In this document: piece by piece, positions 1 to 14,385 of the stretch
Layout of the letters: each line of letters starts with the position of its first letter
Position numbering within the stretch: position 1 is the first letter of the stretch
Assembly (NCBI GenBank): GCA_029582155.1
Contig: CM055895.1
Coordinates: forward strand, 50,015,750 to 50,079,749
Direction: 5' to 3'
DNA length: 64,000 nucleotides
Source of the DNA: Panopea generosa
Taxonomy: Eukaryota; Mollusca; Bivalvia; Adapedonta; Hiatellidae
Program-made: the position numbers and the translations under genes
Notes under the pieces: generated by a model
What the model saw: only the letters and a program-made list of their open reading frames with translations
The model's database searches: none
What the model was told of the DNA's origin: nothing

Positions 1-3000
1 ATTACAAAATTTGTAATCTTTTTTAAGTGCTAATATTCAAATATGTATTCCGGTAGTTTTTGGAGATGTCATTCATGAATGTAATGTGCTCAAAACTTGC
101 CCACATCATAAGGGCTCTTGAATATTTATCTTCATTTTTGTTGACCTTTGGTTAGCTTTGGTTTGAAGGTTTATCAGAAGTTTTAATCAAAAGATGCTAT
201 ATACCAGAAACAGTATTCAAATCCAACCGGGAAATTTAAATGTAATCTTTTTATTTGCCCTGCAAAGTTAATTGCACAAATGGTATTTTATAAGATGTGG
301 AGACGTTATCGTGGAGACGTTATCAGCACTTTGTGGTCTGTTTCATTAAAGCATACCTTTGGAGATAGGTAGGAATTAAGCAAGTCTGTAACATACTGAA
401 TATCCCAGTTGTTAGTTTCAGAATTATGTCACTTTAAAACAAGGGAGGTGGATGTAATTCATATCATTGTTGCTTACAAAATGTATATAGCAAAATTGCA
501 ACAAACTTGGTCGCGTGCAAGTCCAATTTGAACCGGACATGGAAGTGATCAAATGACACTTTAAAGGGTATTTCATTGGGAGGGAAATTGAACATTTTTA
601 AAATTTAAATCTGCTTATCTCTATAATTATGTCCATACTATTGCAAGACCTAGATATAAAAACAAACGTAAACAATTATGAGAAAGTAACATATTTATAA
701 CAGAAAATTAGTAATTGGAAAAATGTAATATGTACTTAATCCATGTGCAATTAATCTTTGACTGGATGGAATACTTTTCTCACAGCAATGTAATATTACC
801 TAGTGTTAACGGTTGTTTTTACATTAGATGTATTTACGCCAGTAACGTACATGGTATGCTGTATTTACATTTAGTTGTAATTACATCAGTTGAATCTATA
901 TTATGTTTAATTAAAGCAGTTAAATGTTACTCAAAATCTTTGTGTTCCTATAACCAATGTTCAGGAAGTGAGGTCTCATTACGAGTTTTACCTGAGTACT
1001 TTTAAAGAAGGGCTAAAACAATAGCATTAAATTTTAAAAGGTAATGACATTTTATGCCTTTTTCTGAACATTTATGACATTACTTGAAACATATTGCTCA
1101 AAATTAAGATTTATAAATAATGAAGACTCTTTCTAAAATCAGTTTTGAAATCTTTGTTTACTTTATATAACGAAAGTATTCCATGTGCTATAAACATCGA
1201 CCTTATTAAGACGAGATCATAGTGCAATATCAGCTTACCTACACAAACCTGTAAATTAACTTGTGCTTACTTGCTGATGTAAGAAAAACATGCTGACTAC
1301 TATAGATTTATTAAGGTCTTAAATCGGAGATTATTTCTTTATGCTGTATTTGTGCCATTCAATGTTTCCTGTGAATGTTCCATGTTTTCTGCAGTAGCTT
1401 TAAGTGTTTGCTTTTGAATAATCACAAAATCTTTGCATTGTCAGGTTATCATTTATCATATATTTTACCTATAATTTGTTAGAAAAAGGGTGTTAAAAGT
1501 TAACCTAGAACAGTCCATAACTACGTGTAACCTATTCCTGGGTATGCAAGGCTTAAAAAACAATAGTTCATAACTAACCTATTGCTTGGTATATGCTGAC
1601 AAGGTTAAAAAAAAATCAGTATTTAACTAATGTATTACTTGTTATGCAGAGCAACAAGTTCATATTTGAAATATTTATAGTCTATGACATTACAAAACGT
1701 GAACTATTTTCTAGGTTTGCAGAACATGTTGAATGTCACTAATACAGTACTTGTTTATTATATGACCTGACCATCATGTATTTTGCCATAATGTATTTGT
1801 ATTGTTATCAAATTAATATCACTACATTTGAAGCCAAAGCTACAGTTTCATGCTATTTATTCCATTTAACATGTTGACCCTTAAAGCATGTATTTTGTCG
1901 ATAAGATTATGTGATATTTTGTTATAATCAATTTTGGTGCTCAGTTATAACGGTGTTATTACTGGCATATATATCATGTTTAAATATTTGCAATGTAGGC
2001 TACTGAAATATAGTTTGATATTAATAACTTAAAAAAAAAACAATCAATAAAAAAGAATCTCTGTATAATATGTATTTAAATATATATTCAAACATAGGGA
2101 TGACATCCCTTATCCAGCAAAAAGAATGGCCACTGTCACGTAGTTCACACCTTGGTTAATAATAGGGTGTTCACTCCGCAGCATAACTCTGTCTGTGATT
2201 TTAACGCATTTGTATTATCAAATCCGATTTTAATTTATTTGTGTAGTAGAGGATTCCAACTGAGCAAGAAACAATCTTTACAGCAGGTTATTTATCGATA
2301 TTTTTGCCCCATAATTGTGTGACATTGTGATTAAAATTCCATGTGTTCATATAGCCATCTGTGCTCCTAGTGATTCTTGAGATTTTGAAGATTTTAATTT
2401 TTGTATGTAGCCTGTTTTATGCTTACTACCTTTGTCTAGATTAGATGTTGATGACAGCATTTTGTGTTCGTCCGCCCACGACACTTGCCAGTGATCGGAC
2501 GATACCATGTGATATTTATAATTAACCATGTTTGCCTCTTGGCCGTGTGTTCAAAAACTGCCGATGGTGAAAAATAGCATTCCATTGAAAATAAATACAA
2601 AATATGGGAAAGCACAAGAGAAATTTGTTCGCAGACTATAGTTGCAGTATTGACTTATGCAAGTCAAATCGATTGCAAAGTGAAAAAAAAAACATCAATA
2701 AACTCATGTGCCTTATTTGATATTTATGCATTGAAATTTATTATCTATGATGACTTGTGCGATCTGCTGCAAAAAAAATAATTTTGATTCTTAATAACTA
2801 CATGATTCAATGGCAATGGTACAGAGATGCAGTATCTATAGAATAACAACATGCTTCTCAAGTTGCAATCTCTGTGATTGCAGTGGCAGTAGCAACGAGG
2901 CTGTGTTCATTCTGCAATTGTTCAGTAAAGCAGATGTATGCATATATTCACGAGATATAATGATTTTTTCATGGGAATTGTTGTTAAATTTAGAGAGTTC

Positions 3001-4500
3001 TGCGTTATCCTGGGTCATTATCAGAAACTACGGTTAAAACATTCATGTGTTGGTGCACTTTGTTGACAATGATTTTAACTGACGCCTGGACATGTCAGAT
3101 GCCATTTGCAGTTTTTGAACATTTCGGAGATGGAGATTACTCGTATGGCATATTTTATTTTATAATGATTATGTTGAGATGCAGGATTGAAGGGCGATGG
3201 ACTTGGCCACAGTCTTCTGCAGGGGCACGTTTGTTCATGTACAGTACTCATTCTCACTTTGAAAACTATTGTGTTGTTTATATGATTACAAACATTCTCA
3301 AGGTAAAATGAACTTGGAGCATATTGTGATTTGTTGATAAATATATATTGTATGTTCTGGTTCATATTTGATTGTATAAAACTTTTGTGTTTCTCTCGTT
3401 GCTTTCTTTGGGTACAAGGGGAGTTGAAAAACAGCAAAAATGCAATGCTCAATGTGTTTATTTCGATTGTTTTATTAATTTTATTGTATTGTTTTAGAAT
3501 TGAGCTATTAAAATTATTTATAGAAAGTTTTGAATGAATTATTTATTTGGGAGAGGATTTACATCTTCTTTGTTTAAATTTGAATTAAGTGGTTTTTGGC
3601 GATGGATCGAAGAAAATGAATATTGGGGGTTTAAATTTTTTGTATTTGTTGTTGCAATTTAGAATTTATTTTAAGCAGATATATGGTAAATGATGTGTTT
3701 TAATATAATGTTGAGAGAGTTGTTTATATTATTTTTAAATCCTCAATAAAGAATTTGATCGGAGACCAGACCACTTTATTATTGAAAAGAATTCTTGTTT
3801 CCACAACTGCAACCTTGATGGCTTCGAAATAAACACATTTGGTATTGCGAACAAAAAAAAAAATCAAAATATAAAAATATTGTTTTCACGTGTCCTTGAT
3901 GACCCAAGAGAGCAACTTCTAGTTAATTGTTTTCTGTGATTATTCCTGGCATTCTGTGCCACATCCATTATGGTGATTCTAATCAAGGACTTGTGTAATA
4001 AAGGATGTTGATATCAGTCTTAATTCTACTTACTAATAATTAAATATTTTGACCAACTGATGAGAATTCACACCTTTGCCAAAGCGCCTGGAATTTACAT
4101 ACATTCCTTCAATATGTCTTCGCAAGATTGTGTATTTTTTGTCAAGACTACTGACGTACAATGTGCATGCTCCTCATGAAGCATGTGCATGTCACACGGT
4201 GAGGTCGACTTCACATTTATGAAGCATATCACATACTGTTGATAACGAATGATACGATGGTTGGGAGTTGTGTTTTTTTTTTACTTTGTTTACAATCTGG
4301 AGGTATATTGAAGTGATTGTTGTAAATAATGTAGGCTTTAGGAGTGTTTGGGCAGCTCATTGAACTGTTGTGGAGAAGTGATACAAAATAAATTTGTCAT
4401 GACATGTATATTGTGCTCGTAGCATTGCTTTGGACTTGTATTATTAATAAATCTTTACCTCAGCAAATGTAGACTTTGTTTTCATTTTAGTACCAAATTC
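1..4500. other. AT-rich DNA without a supportable gene
   Basis: Only short chance frames. Plus-strand AATAAA hexamers occur at 2046-2051, 3745-3750 and 4447-4452, so the stretch could be the long 3' UTR or last intron of a plus-strand gene starting left of the window. No splice-supported coding exon is visible. 4,500-4,860 likewise holds no gene. Confidence 0.4.
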
Positions 4501-4861
4501 TTTTCTGTCTATACAAACTTGGGCTTTATTTGAATATTTATCATTATGCTATCTAGGAATAACAGACATTCATTTAACCTTGTGTAACTGTGGGTCCTTG
4601 AAAGTACTCCAGCACTCCAGCACACCCATCTGAGTAATTGGCTGATAACTTTTTCCACCAGTCTCCGTGGTGAGATGAGAATGACAATGAAACGCATATC
4701 AACAGTTGTGGAGACTGGTCGGGCCAAATTCTTGAAAAAATCAACTCTTGCTTCAAATGACCCCTGAAGTTCCTTGACAGGTTTTCAACAAATTTGGTGT
4801 GAAACTTGTGTCCCTAGAGTCGAGTTTGATCTTTCCCAATAGGCTTAACAGATTGTTGTTT

Positions 4862-7056
4862 TTAGCTCTTTTGGCCAAAGGCCAGAAGGGATTGTGCAAT
4901 TGCGCTTTGTCCGTCTTCCGTTGCCAGTAGCAGTACTTTCTCTGAAACGACTAGGCCAATTAAACTTCGCGTGGATGTTTCTATTGAATAGGAGACCTAT
5001 ACGGTTTGTTTTTTTCCAACTGGTCAGCAAAAATTGTTAATATTTGATATAGATTATCCCTATGAGTAGGAGTAAAGTTCGTACAAATCAAGAGGCTTAT
5101 ATTAATAGGGGCCCTGTAAGTGGACGAGTTTTACAGGAATACTATGGGAAAACGGAAATTTCTAATTTTTTCAATCATTTATGATTTTTATTATGCAGTT
5201 TTGAGTTCGAAGCATCTTCTAGTCATAACAAATAAGACTTTCAATAAGAAGGTTTGACATTCCAAAAGGGGCCAGGTGGTGTCACAAAATGGTTAAAATT
5301 GAACATATTTAAAAATCTTATTTTCAACAACTGGTTATTCAAATTTGTTTATATGTGATTAAGTTATCCCTATGAGTTGGGGTTTGAAGTTTGTATAGAT
5401 CAAGACTAGTATTTATAGGGGTCCTGTAAGGGTTAACATTGAAAATTCTAAAAAATCTTCTTCACAACTGATAAATTTTAAAGTCACCTGAGTTTGTCTG
5501 CGAGGCCAAAACAGTCAAATTCTAGGTAAACTTTGAAAATATTGCTGGTATAGGAAGCACTTTGAAACAAATGGTGAGCATGATTATGAACGCATACGGG
5601 TCCTTTATAAAAATTGTGAATTGCATGTCCCTGGGTTTCACAGTTTGGCCCCGAGAGTAGGGCCTAAAAAAAATAGTGTGTCTAAACAATTCACAATTTG
5701 ACTTCTCAAAAACCGTAAGCTTAATCATAATGAAATATATGTAGCTTTGGTGCCTTGGGGTGAATCAAAATTGTGAGCTGCATGGTCTCCACCCCATAGG
5801 GGCCTTTCAAGGGCCATAAATCTGACATTAATAAACTGATTCGGCCAATTCAACAACTTGTCCAAGATATTATGCTTATATCACTACTGTGCAATTTTGA
5901 TAAGGATCAAACGAAAAGTGCGGGTACTAGTGTGCACACAAGGTCAAATAGTGCATTTTCTAATGTTTCAAGGGTTATAACTCTGACATTAATAATCCAA
6001 TTTGGCCAGTTCAAGAATTTGTCTGAGATATTATGGTTATATAACTACTATATAAGTGCTAATGAAAAATCCAGGGGCTAGAGTGCACACAACAAAAAGT
6101 TCATGGACTGATGACGAACAACAGTGGATCAGAAAATTAAAGAGGAAGCATTCAGAACAAATAGTGAGCATGATAATTGGCGGGTCTCATGAATTGGCCC
6201 TTTACTTAATCTATATCAGAGAAAATTACAAAAACTGTCATTTCTGATGACTGAATACTCATTTGAATGATTTTTGGTGTGATTTGTTGTTGCTGATGTG
6301 AGGGTTAATGCTTGTTTTATTAAGTGCCCCATCCCACTCCCACCCCTCTGTAACCTTGGACCTGTGCCAAAACAGTCAAATTTAAGGTAAACTTTAAAAA
6401 TCTTATTATAGAAAGCACTGTTAAACAAATTGTAAGCATAATAAATGAGGACTACGAGTCCATCATAAAAATTGTGAATTTCATGCCCCTGGGTCTCATT
6501 TTTTGCATCCATCTCACTGTGTACCAAAAAAACTTCTATTTAACCCTTTACTCCATAGATACCAATCACAGAAGGCCTTTGAAAACAGTGCAGGAAGAGT
6601 TCAGATTGCTCGTAACGAGCAATCTGAACACTTCCTGCACTGTTTTCCACTCTGACAGTTAATATAAACATAATTCACCCAATAATTCAAAAGCCTTCTA
6701 TATTTAGAGGTGTCCAAGGCTTCTATATTAGAGGTGTCCAAAGGTGTCTATATGAAGTAAAGGGTTAAAATATAAAGCATTGTCTGCTCATAGCAGATCC
6801 CTATGAGTGGATGGTTGAAGTTATGACAAATCAAGGGTCCTGTATGGAGACTGTATTTTTTTACATATGAATGGTACAAGAATTTAAAGTTTTCCGTTTC
6901 ATGGTAATTAACATTTGGTTCAGTAAGGATGTGGTGGGGATATTTATCCATAAGGGGTTAAGACAATCGCCCAAAGACAGTTAGTATTGTGAAATTTCAA
7001 AAAGTGCTATGGCCACTATGAGCCAGTAGAGCGTCATCAGGCCCTCTTGGGCCTCT
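4862..7056. repeat. 2.2 kb dispersed repeat, copy 1
   Basis: Starts TTAGCTCTTTTGGCCAAAGG and ends CAGGCCCTCTTGGGCCTC. The same two ends bound 27,222-29,516 in the opposite orientation. The inside is a series of diverged modules ('ccctatgagtaggggt...', 'ggggcccctgtaag...', 'gagggttataactctgacatt...'). No intact transposase. A MITE is nested at 6,540-6,768. Confidence 0.7.
6540..6768. mobile_element. piggyBac-type MITE, copy 1, with internal hairpin
   Basis: Flanked by TTAA on both sides (6540-6543 and 6765-6768). Inverted ends are CCCTTTACTCCATAGATA and TATATGAAGTAAAGGG. TTAA targets and CCC...GGG ends are the mark of piggyBac-related elements. The middle holds a near-perfect inverted repeat of about 33 bp per arm around GCTCGTAACGAGC. 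Too short to code. Confidence 0.85.
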
Positions 7057-9280
7057 TTTTTTTTTAGAGTTTTAAAAATGAAAAAAAAAACAAGGCCTGG
7101 AGTTTTTATAATTTGCATGTAGCATCACATAATAAACTGAACAACAAAAAACAAACATATTTCTAAGGGTCATAAAACTATATCATTCAATGGAGGGAAA
7201 TTCTATTGACCAATTATCTACAATTGGATGGTGTACAAATAATTAGCAAGTGTTTCCATTCCTTAAGGGTTGCACAAATGCCTGTACCTCTGACAGTACT
7301 GTTTCCACATTAAGTGCAGCTGCTTTGATTGGGCTGAAAAAAATTGCAAAATGTTTCAGACTCGTTATTAACCCCGACACAATCACAAAGTTAAATACTT
7401 ATTTTCATCTGTAAGCATCTGAACAAGCCATTTAAAAGTTTAACTTTGTGATTAAGTCAGGTTATTAACAGCGTATCTCTAAGGAGATGAGTGGACAAGA
7501 TTTTTATTTTAAAACATTTAAAGGGTCACAATTCTCCTAACAGCATTATACTGGAACTGTCAAGATGTTGGGCGAGTGTCATGAACTTAAGACAGGATCT
7601 TCTTTAAGGCAACTTTGTCTTCACTGGATTAAGCTGTGAAACAGCCTAGCTTGAAACTATGTTAAACAATTTTGTTCAAACTATAAAATATATAAATTTT
7701 CCTCAGGCTTCTTGCCTCATGATTAGTAAACTTCAAACAAAATAAAGATAATAAAATGATTCTAATATTTAGAAATCATACAGACAAATGATCATACCAA
7801 TCAACTATATACAGTATAATGTTTCAAACCCTGTAGTGTTGAACTAACTGTTGTTCAACACTGTTTTAATTATGAGACCAGCTGTTCAGACGTGTCTGGT
7901 CAGCATACTTTTGAGACTTGTTTCAAACTCAAACCAAAACTGTATGCCTGGAACACTGCTCAGTTACACCTATGTTTGAAGACTGTTTCAAACCTAAGTC
8001 TTCAAATTAACCTAATGCACATGAAACAAAGTAAAGTTTCAGCACAAGCTAACCTTATACGTTTGAGAACGATTTCAAACTAAACTAATGTGCATGAAAC
8101 AATCCCAAGTTCCAGCACGAGAGTTATTCCTGTGAGATTCAAACACCAAGCCTTCCCAAAGCCTATAGCTAGAAAGTATCTTTGTTGCAATATACTCACC
8201 TCCCAATGCAATTAAGCTCCTCTGATGTTTCAAGCAGACTTTTTGCAACTTGTGTTCAAAGAAACTAGCTAAATATGGTATTGCTTTATTACGAAGCAGT
8301 AAACCGTCCTGAACCAAAAAAAACTCTTGACTTTATATTCAAGAAAAACACCTATTTAAAAATGATGTCCAATTCATGATTTATATTTCAGTCATTGATT
8401 ATAATTGTATCATTCATCTATTTATGATGAATTATCTTTTAAAACTTATATATGGTATAATATTGTATAACAATAGCTAAAAAAAATAAGAGTTTATTAC
8501 CTCTTCTTATAATAATTGCTATATACAGACATTTATGCTATAAAACAATGACATTATTTTGACAGGAACACTGTCTGTGTGATAAAATGCACATCTAGAC
8601 TTGTGCTGATACAGGAAAGTTTCATTACAAAATGAAGTGTGGATAAGGTTTCTGACAGCCAGAACAACAACAAGATGATCTCCGACCACCCACCCTAGAG
8701 AGTGAGAGACTTACTTTTATAAGAAACAAAAAGCTGTAAGAGAACAGCAGATTTGACTTTTTTGAAGTTTGTGAAGATGGCTGACAACTGTACACAACAA
8801 AGCTTGCTCTAAAAATCTAATCCAATTTTCTATGTACCCTACAGCTTTCTTTTACAATATTGAACACACCAATTAGTTTTCTATGGTGTCCCATAGGGGA
8901 ATTATCGTGGCATATTTATTGAACTGTCCAGTCGAAATTATGATGGTGAAAAATTGAAACTACAATGGTGAAAAGTCTGAAGTTTTGTTGTTTTGTCTTT
9001 TCGCCATAGATTCATTGTTTCAACTCAAAGATGTGTGAATTCTCATAGATGTATACTCAATAGCTACTGAGGTATAATCTTGTTATGGCTTTAGAAAACA
9101 ATCTAAGTATTGAATGGGGCTTAATTCTGGCTGAGTTATTCAACTTATCCCCTCAGGTCTTTTCAATGGTAATAAAGACAGTCATGTTGCTAGTAGTTCC
9201 TGAGATACAAGCTTGTTGTAAAACAAAATTTTCTAAATTTCATATGGTCATAATTTTGATGATATTTTTTAAGTGAGTTA
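7057..9280. other. no gene seen
   Basis: AT-rich. Around 7,890-8,100 there are several copies of GTTTCAAAC or its complement in a diverged, partly palindromic repeat. No coding support. Confidence 0.4.
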
Positions 9281-11963
9281 TTATGGTGCTTTGTTGCATA
9301 AAGGCTAATTGATGGTATGGTGCTTTGTTGCATAAAGGTTAATTGATGGTATGGTGCTTTGTTGCATAAAGGTTAATTGATTGTATGGTGCTTTGTTGCA
9401 TAAAGGTTAATTGATGGTATGGCGCTTTGTTGTATAAAGGCTAATTGATGGTATGGTGCTTTGTTGCATAAAGGTTATTTGATGGTATGGTGCTTTGTTG
9501 CATAAAGGCTAATTGATGGTATAATGCGTTGTTGTATAAAGGCTAATTGATGGTATAATGTTTTGTTGTATAAACGCAAACTGATTGTATAATGCTTTGT
9601 TGCATAAAGACTAATTGATGGTATGGTACTTTGTTGCATAAAGGCTATTTGATGGTATGGTGCATTGTTGCATAAAGGTTAAATGATGGTATGGTGCTTT
9701 GTTGCATAAAGGTTAATTGATGGTTTGGTGCTTTGTTGCATAAAGGTTAATTGATGGTATGGTGCTTTGTTGTATAAAGGCTAATTGATGGTATGGTGCT
9801 TTGTTGCATAAAGGTTAATTGACACTATGGTGCTTTGTTGTATAAAGGCTAATTGATGGTATGTTGCTTTGTTGTATAAAGGCTAATTGATGATATGGTG
9901 CTTTGTTGTATAAAGGTTAATTGATGGTATGGCGCTTTGTTGTATAAAGGCTAATTGATGGTATCGTGCTTTGTTGCATAAAGGTTATTTGATGGTATGG
10001 TGCTTTGTTGCATAAAGGCTAATTGATGGTATAATGCGTCGCTGTACAAAGGCTAATTGATGGTATAATGTTTTGTTGTATAAACGCAAACTGATTGTAT
10101 AATGCTTTGTTGCATAAAGACTAATTGATGGTATGGTATTTTGTTGCATAAAGGCTATTTGATGGTATGGTGCATTGTTGCATAAAGGTTAATTGATGGT
10201 ATGGTGCTTTGTTGCATATAGGTTAATTGATGGTTTGGTGCTGTGTTGCATAAAGGTTAATTGATGGTATGGTGCTTTGTTGTATAAAGGCTAATTGATG
10301 GTATGGTGCTTTGTTGCATAAAGGTTAATTGATGGTATGGTGCTTTGTTGTATAAAGGCTAATTGATGGTATGGTGCTTTGTTGCATAAAGGTTAATTGA
10401 CACTATGGTGCTTTGTTGTATAAAGGCTAATTGATGGTATGTTGCTTTGTTGTATAAAGGCTAATTGATGATATGGTGCTTTGTTGTATAAAGGCTAATT
10501 GACGGTATGGTGCTTTGTTGTATAAAGGCTAATTGATGCTATGGTGCTTTGTTGTACAAAGGTTAATTGACGGTACTGTGCTTTGTTGTATAAAGCCCAA
10601 TTGACGGTATGGTGCTTTGTTGTATAAAGGCTAATTGACGGTATGGTGCTTTGTTGTATAAAGGCTAATTGAAGGTATGGTGCTTTGTTGCATAAAGCCT
10701 AATTGATGGTATGGTGGTTTGTTGCATAGAGTCCAATTGACGGTATGGTACTTTGTTGTATAAAGGTAAATTGACGGTATGGTGCTTTGTTGCATATAGG
10801 TTAATTGATGGTATGGTGCTTTGTTGCATAAAGCCTAATGGACAGTATTGTGCTTTGTTGCATAAAGGCTAATTGATGGTATGGTGCTTTGTTGCATAAA
10901 GCCTAATGGATGGTATGGTGCTTTGTTGCATAAAGGCTAATCGATGGTATGGTGCTTTGTTGTATAAAGGCTAATTGACGGTATGGTGCTTTGTTGTATA
11001 AAGGCTAATTGACGGTATGGTGCTTTGTTGTATAAAGGCTAATTGACGGTATGGTGCTTTGTTACATAAAGGCTAATTGATGGTATGGTGCTTTGTTGCA
11101 TAAAGGCCAATTGACGGTAGCGTACTTTGTTGTATAAAGGTAAATTGATGGTATGGTGCTTTGTTGCATAAAGGCTTATTGACGGTATGGTGCTTTGTTG
11201 CATAAAGCCTAATGGACAGTATGGTGCTTTGTTGCATAAAGGCTAATTGATGGTATGGTGCTTTGTTGCATAAAGCCTAATGGATAGTATGGTGCTTTGT
11301 TGCATAAAGGCTAATTGATGGTATGGTGCTTTGTTGCCTAAAGGCCAATTAATGGTACGATGCTTTGTTGCATAGTGGTTAATTGAATGTATGGTGCTTA
11401 TTGACGGTATGGTGCTTTGTTGCATAAAGGCTAATTGATGGTATGGTGCTTTGTTGCATAAAGGCCAATTGACGGTATTGTACTTTGTTGTATAAAGGTG
11501 AATTGATGGTATGGTGCTTTGTTGCATAAAGGCTTATTGATGGTATGGTGCTTTGTTTCATAAAGCCTAATTGACGGTATGGTGCTTTGTTGCATAAAGG
11601 CTAATGGATGGTATGGTGCTTTGTTGTATAAAGGCCAATTGACAGTATGGTGCTTTGTTACATAAAGCCTAATAGATGGTATGGTGCTTTGTTGCATAAA
11701 GGTTAATTGACAGTATGGTGCTTTGTTGCATAAAGACTAATTGATGGTACGGTGCATTGTTGTATAAAGCCTAATTGATGGTATGGTGCTTTGTTGCATA
11801 AAGGTTAATTGACAGTATGGTGCTTTGTTGCATAAAGACTAATTGATGGTACGGTGCATTGTTGTATAAAGCCTAATTGACGGTATGTTGCTTTGTTGTA
11901 TAAAGCCTAATGGATGGAATGGTGCTTTGTTGTATAAAGGCCAACTGACACTATGATGCTTTA
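9281..11963. repeat. 34-bp minisatellite, about 79 copies
   Basis: Unit core GGTATGGTGCTTTGTTGCAT followed by AAAGGCTAATTGAT. The period of 34 is not a multiple of three, so the short minus-strand frames within it repeat only every 102 bp and are not genes. A rare variant carrying AAACGCAAACTGATTG appears at 9,572 and 10,082, exactly 510 bp (15 units) apart, showing a higher-order duplication. Confidence 0.95.
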
Positions 11964-13780
11964 CCAAAGATAAAAAAAACAACTCTGACAGAGATTTCTT
12001 CCTTTATTATATATGATATTGAATTCTAAAATGTAAACTAACAATTTTACAATACAGTCACAAAACAAGCTATGTCCATTTGTATACAGTATGAGCTCAA
12101 AGTTTCAGTAGATAAACAGTGATCCATATATAGGACAACCAAAGACCAGAGCAAGGCTCTGCCACTGATGGAACCAAGATGTCTAACAAATGCATCATTT
12201 CTACAGAGGCTAGAAGTTTCTCTCTTTTTTTAACTTAATTTTCATTTTTTAATTATGCCACAAAAACATTTTGTTATTTTTTTTTAAATCTAAACACATT
12301 TTTTACTGTACCAATTAACAGCTTTCCAATGTTCAGTCTGTTGCTGCAGTACAATCTAATACACCAGCAGTATCTGTTCATGTCATGTGATTTTAAAAAA
12401 TGTCTAAACAATTTATTCCAAATTAATTACATAAAAAATCAATAGTTTACCTTATGTTTTAGTTTTGATTAAACACAAAATATATAAAAGATAAGTCTAA
12501 GCTTGTCATTAACTAACAACATCATATTTACTTATTATAACCTGGCACTAAGAAAATGACTGAGATTGTCCCACGTTCAAGGTGATGTTTTTTATTAGCT
12601 TCAAATATTTCTCAAAGAAAGAGAGAGAGAGAGAATTGTAAAACAAGATGTCAAAATGCAAATCAACATGGCTGTAAAGTAGTAAAAATGCATATAACAT
12701 TCAATTTAATAAAACAAATACAATAGATAAAAAATTACTTTAAAAAAATCAACAAGGTTATTTACCTTTCTAAAAAATCCTTAAAAAATTAGATCTAAAT
12801 CAATTAGATGATACAGGTATTAACTACTGCTCCAAAATAACAAAATTTATTATTTCAAAAATTTTCTTAAAAAAAACAAAAAAATAAGGAAAAAGAGACA
12901 TTGCTATTTCTTGGAGCGTATAGGACAGTTTGTTTTTTTTTTCAATTAAAAAAAAATATGAACATACTTTACAAACATTCTGCAAAAATGTGGAAAACTA
13001 TTTTGGCAATTTGATTATATTTAACAATCTTATTATACCATAATTTCAAGATATTTATTTACAAAAAATTGTGAAATAAATAATAACTAGCACAACTAGA
13101 TATCTGTATTTTCTGAACATATAGGTCATCGTTTCATTTTAAATCTTTACAAAAAATATCAACATACAAATACATTTCGCAAAAATGTGGAAAACTTGTT
13201 TATTTTTGCAATATTATTGTATTTGGTGAAATTGAATACCATAATTTCAAGATATTTATTTTACAATGAAACTAGTACAAGTAATGCTTCACAATTTCCT
13301 GGATAAAGCCAGTACTATGTTTATGTAGATAAAAGTCCCACTTGACGGCACAACACTCAAGATTCAGTACAAAATAATGGTTAAGAATGTGATAGGATAA
13401 ACTTTACAAACGACACTACTACATATCATTAACTTATACATTGATATCATTAAATAATTTATAGACATCATTAACCAATTCCCAGAGTAGCAATTTATTG
13501 TCCAGTATTGGAAACAATCTACAACTCCTTTCATTAAATATTCTGAACACATGTTGTATTATCCAATGAAAAGAAGAAAGGTTATCGTTGTCAGCAATAT
13601 ACCTTTATTTATTTTTGTAACAAGTCTAGATTTGCCTATGGTGTCAGTAGTGTATATGTGTAGACTGGCACCATGTTGGTTTACCTGAAGTATGGTGAAA
13701 ATTATTTAAACGTGTCTCAACTTTCAGCTTCCCTTTCTGTTCAAAGTGCAGTAAAAGATAGTTGAAAAAATAAAATTAAA
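11964..13780. other. AT-rich DNA, GA microsatellite, no gene
   Basis: (GA)n at 12,620-12,634 and several poly(A)/poly(T) runs. Two diverged copies of a module with 'catttcgcaaaaatgtggaaaac' type sequence lie at about 12,970-13,070 and 13,150-13,270. No coding support. Confidence 0.5.
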
Positions 13781-14385
13781 AAAAAAACAAGAAATGTCAC
13801 TGTTAAGTGTCACATGCCCCCCAACATGTCATGATGTTATGTTGATCATTTGTAGCAAGTATCATTAAAATTCATCTATGCATGACAAAGTTACAGACCA
13901 GAAATGAAATTTCACATAAACTCAGTGTTGTCAAACAAACTGAAATTGTGACCTTGACCTTTGAGGTATGGGTGTGGGTCTTACTCGCGACACGTCATCA
14001 TGTTCTGTTGATCATTTGTTGCAAGTATTAACAAAATCCATCAATGCATGACAAAGTTACAGGCCGGAAACGAAATACCTGACAGAAGGACAGACGAACG
14101 TTATTATGAATGAGTATTGAAGTGGCTTCTTTGCGTCAATCATATTACTTGTGTGTCTAAATTTTAGTTAATTTTAGCCACGTAAGAGAAAAAAAGCCAC
14201 TTAAATGCTGTTTTTTAAGTGGCTAGAAACAGCCACGTAATTATTTTTCAACTGTCCATAAAAATTACTAACCCTAAACCCTAGACACTTAACTACCCAT
14301 TTGTTTGCCCGGACAGACGGATGGACGGATGGACACTGCGATTACTATATGCCACCCCAAAAATTTTTTGGGGGGCATAAAATAA
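13781..14385. repeat. dispersed repeat with ATGCCCCC/GGGGGGCAT ends
   Basis: Contains two internal near-copies of 'atgcatgacaaagttacag' with flanking 'tgttgatcatttgt', and ends in CGGACAGACGGATGGACGG and TTTTTTGGGGGGCATAA. An unrelated block (about 14,104-14,285, with GTGGCT... repeats) appears to interrupt it. No open frame of note. Non-autonomous element of unknown class. Confidence 0.5.

Noticed and set aside
3075..3452. 125-codon minus frame overlapping plus frames
   Set aside because: Both strands are open over the same bases by chance; composition is not coding-like.
4509..4756. Two overlapping minus-strand frames with CAGVLEYFQGPTVTQG-like text
   Set aside because: Short, no start context or splicing partner. 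Probably a repeat fragment beside the 2.2 kb element.
11243..11697. Minus-strand YNKAPYHQLAF-repeat frames
   Set aside because: 34-bp array; the repeat changes frame every unit, so these are chance openings.
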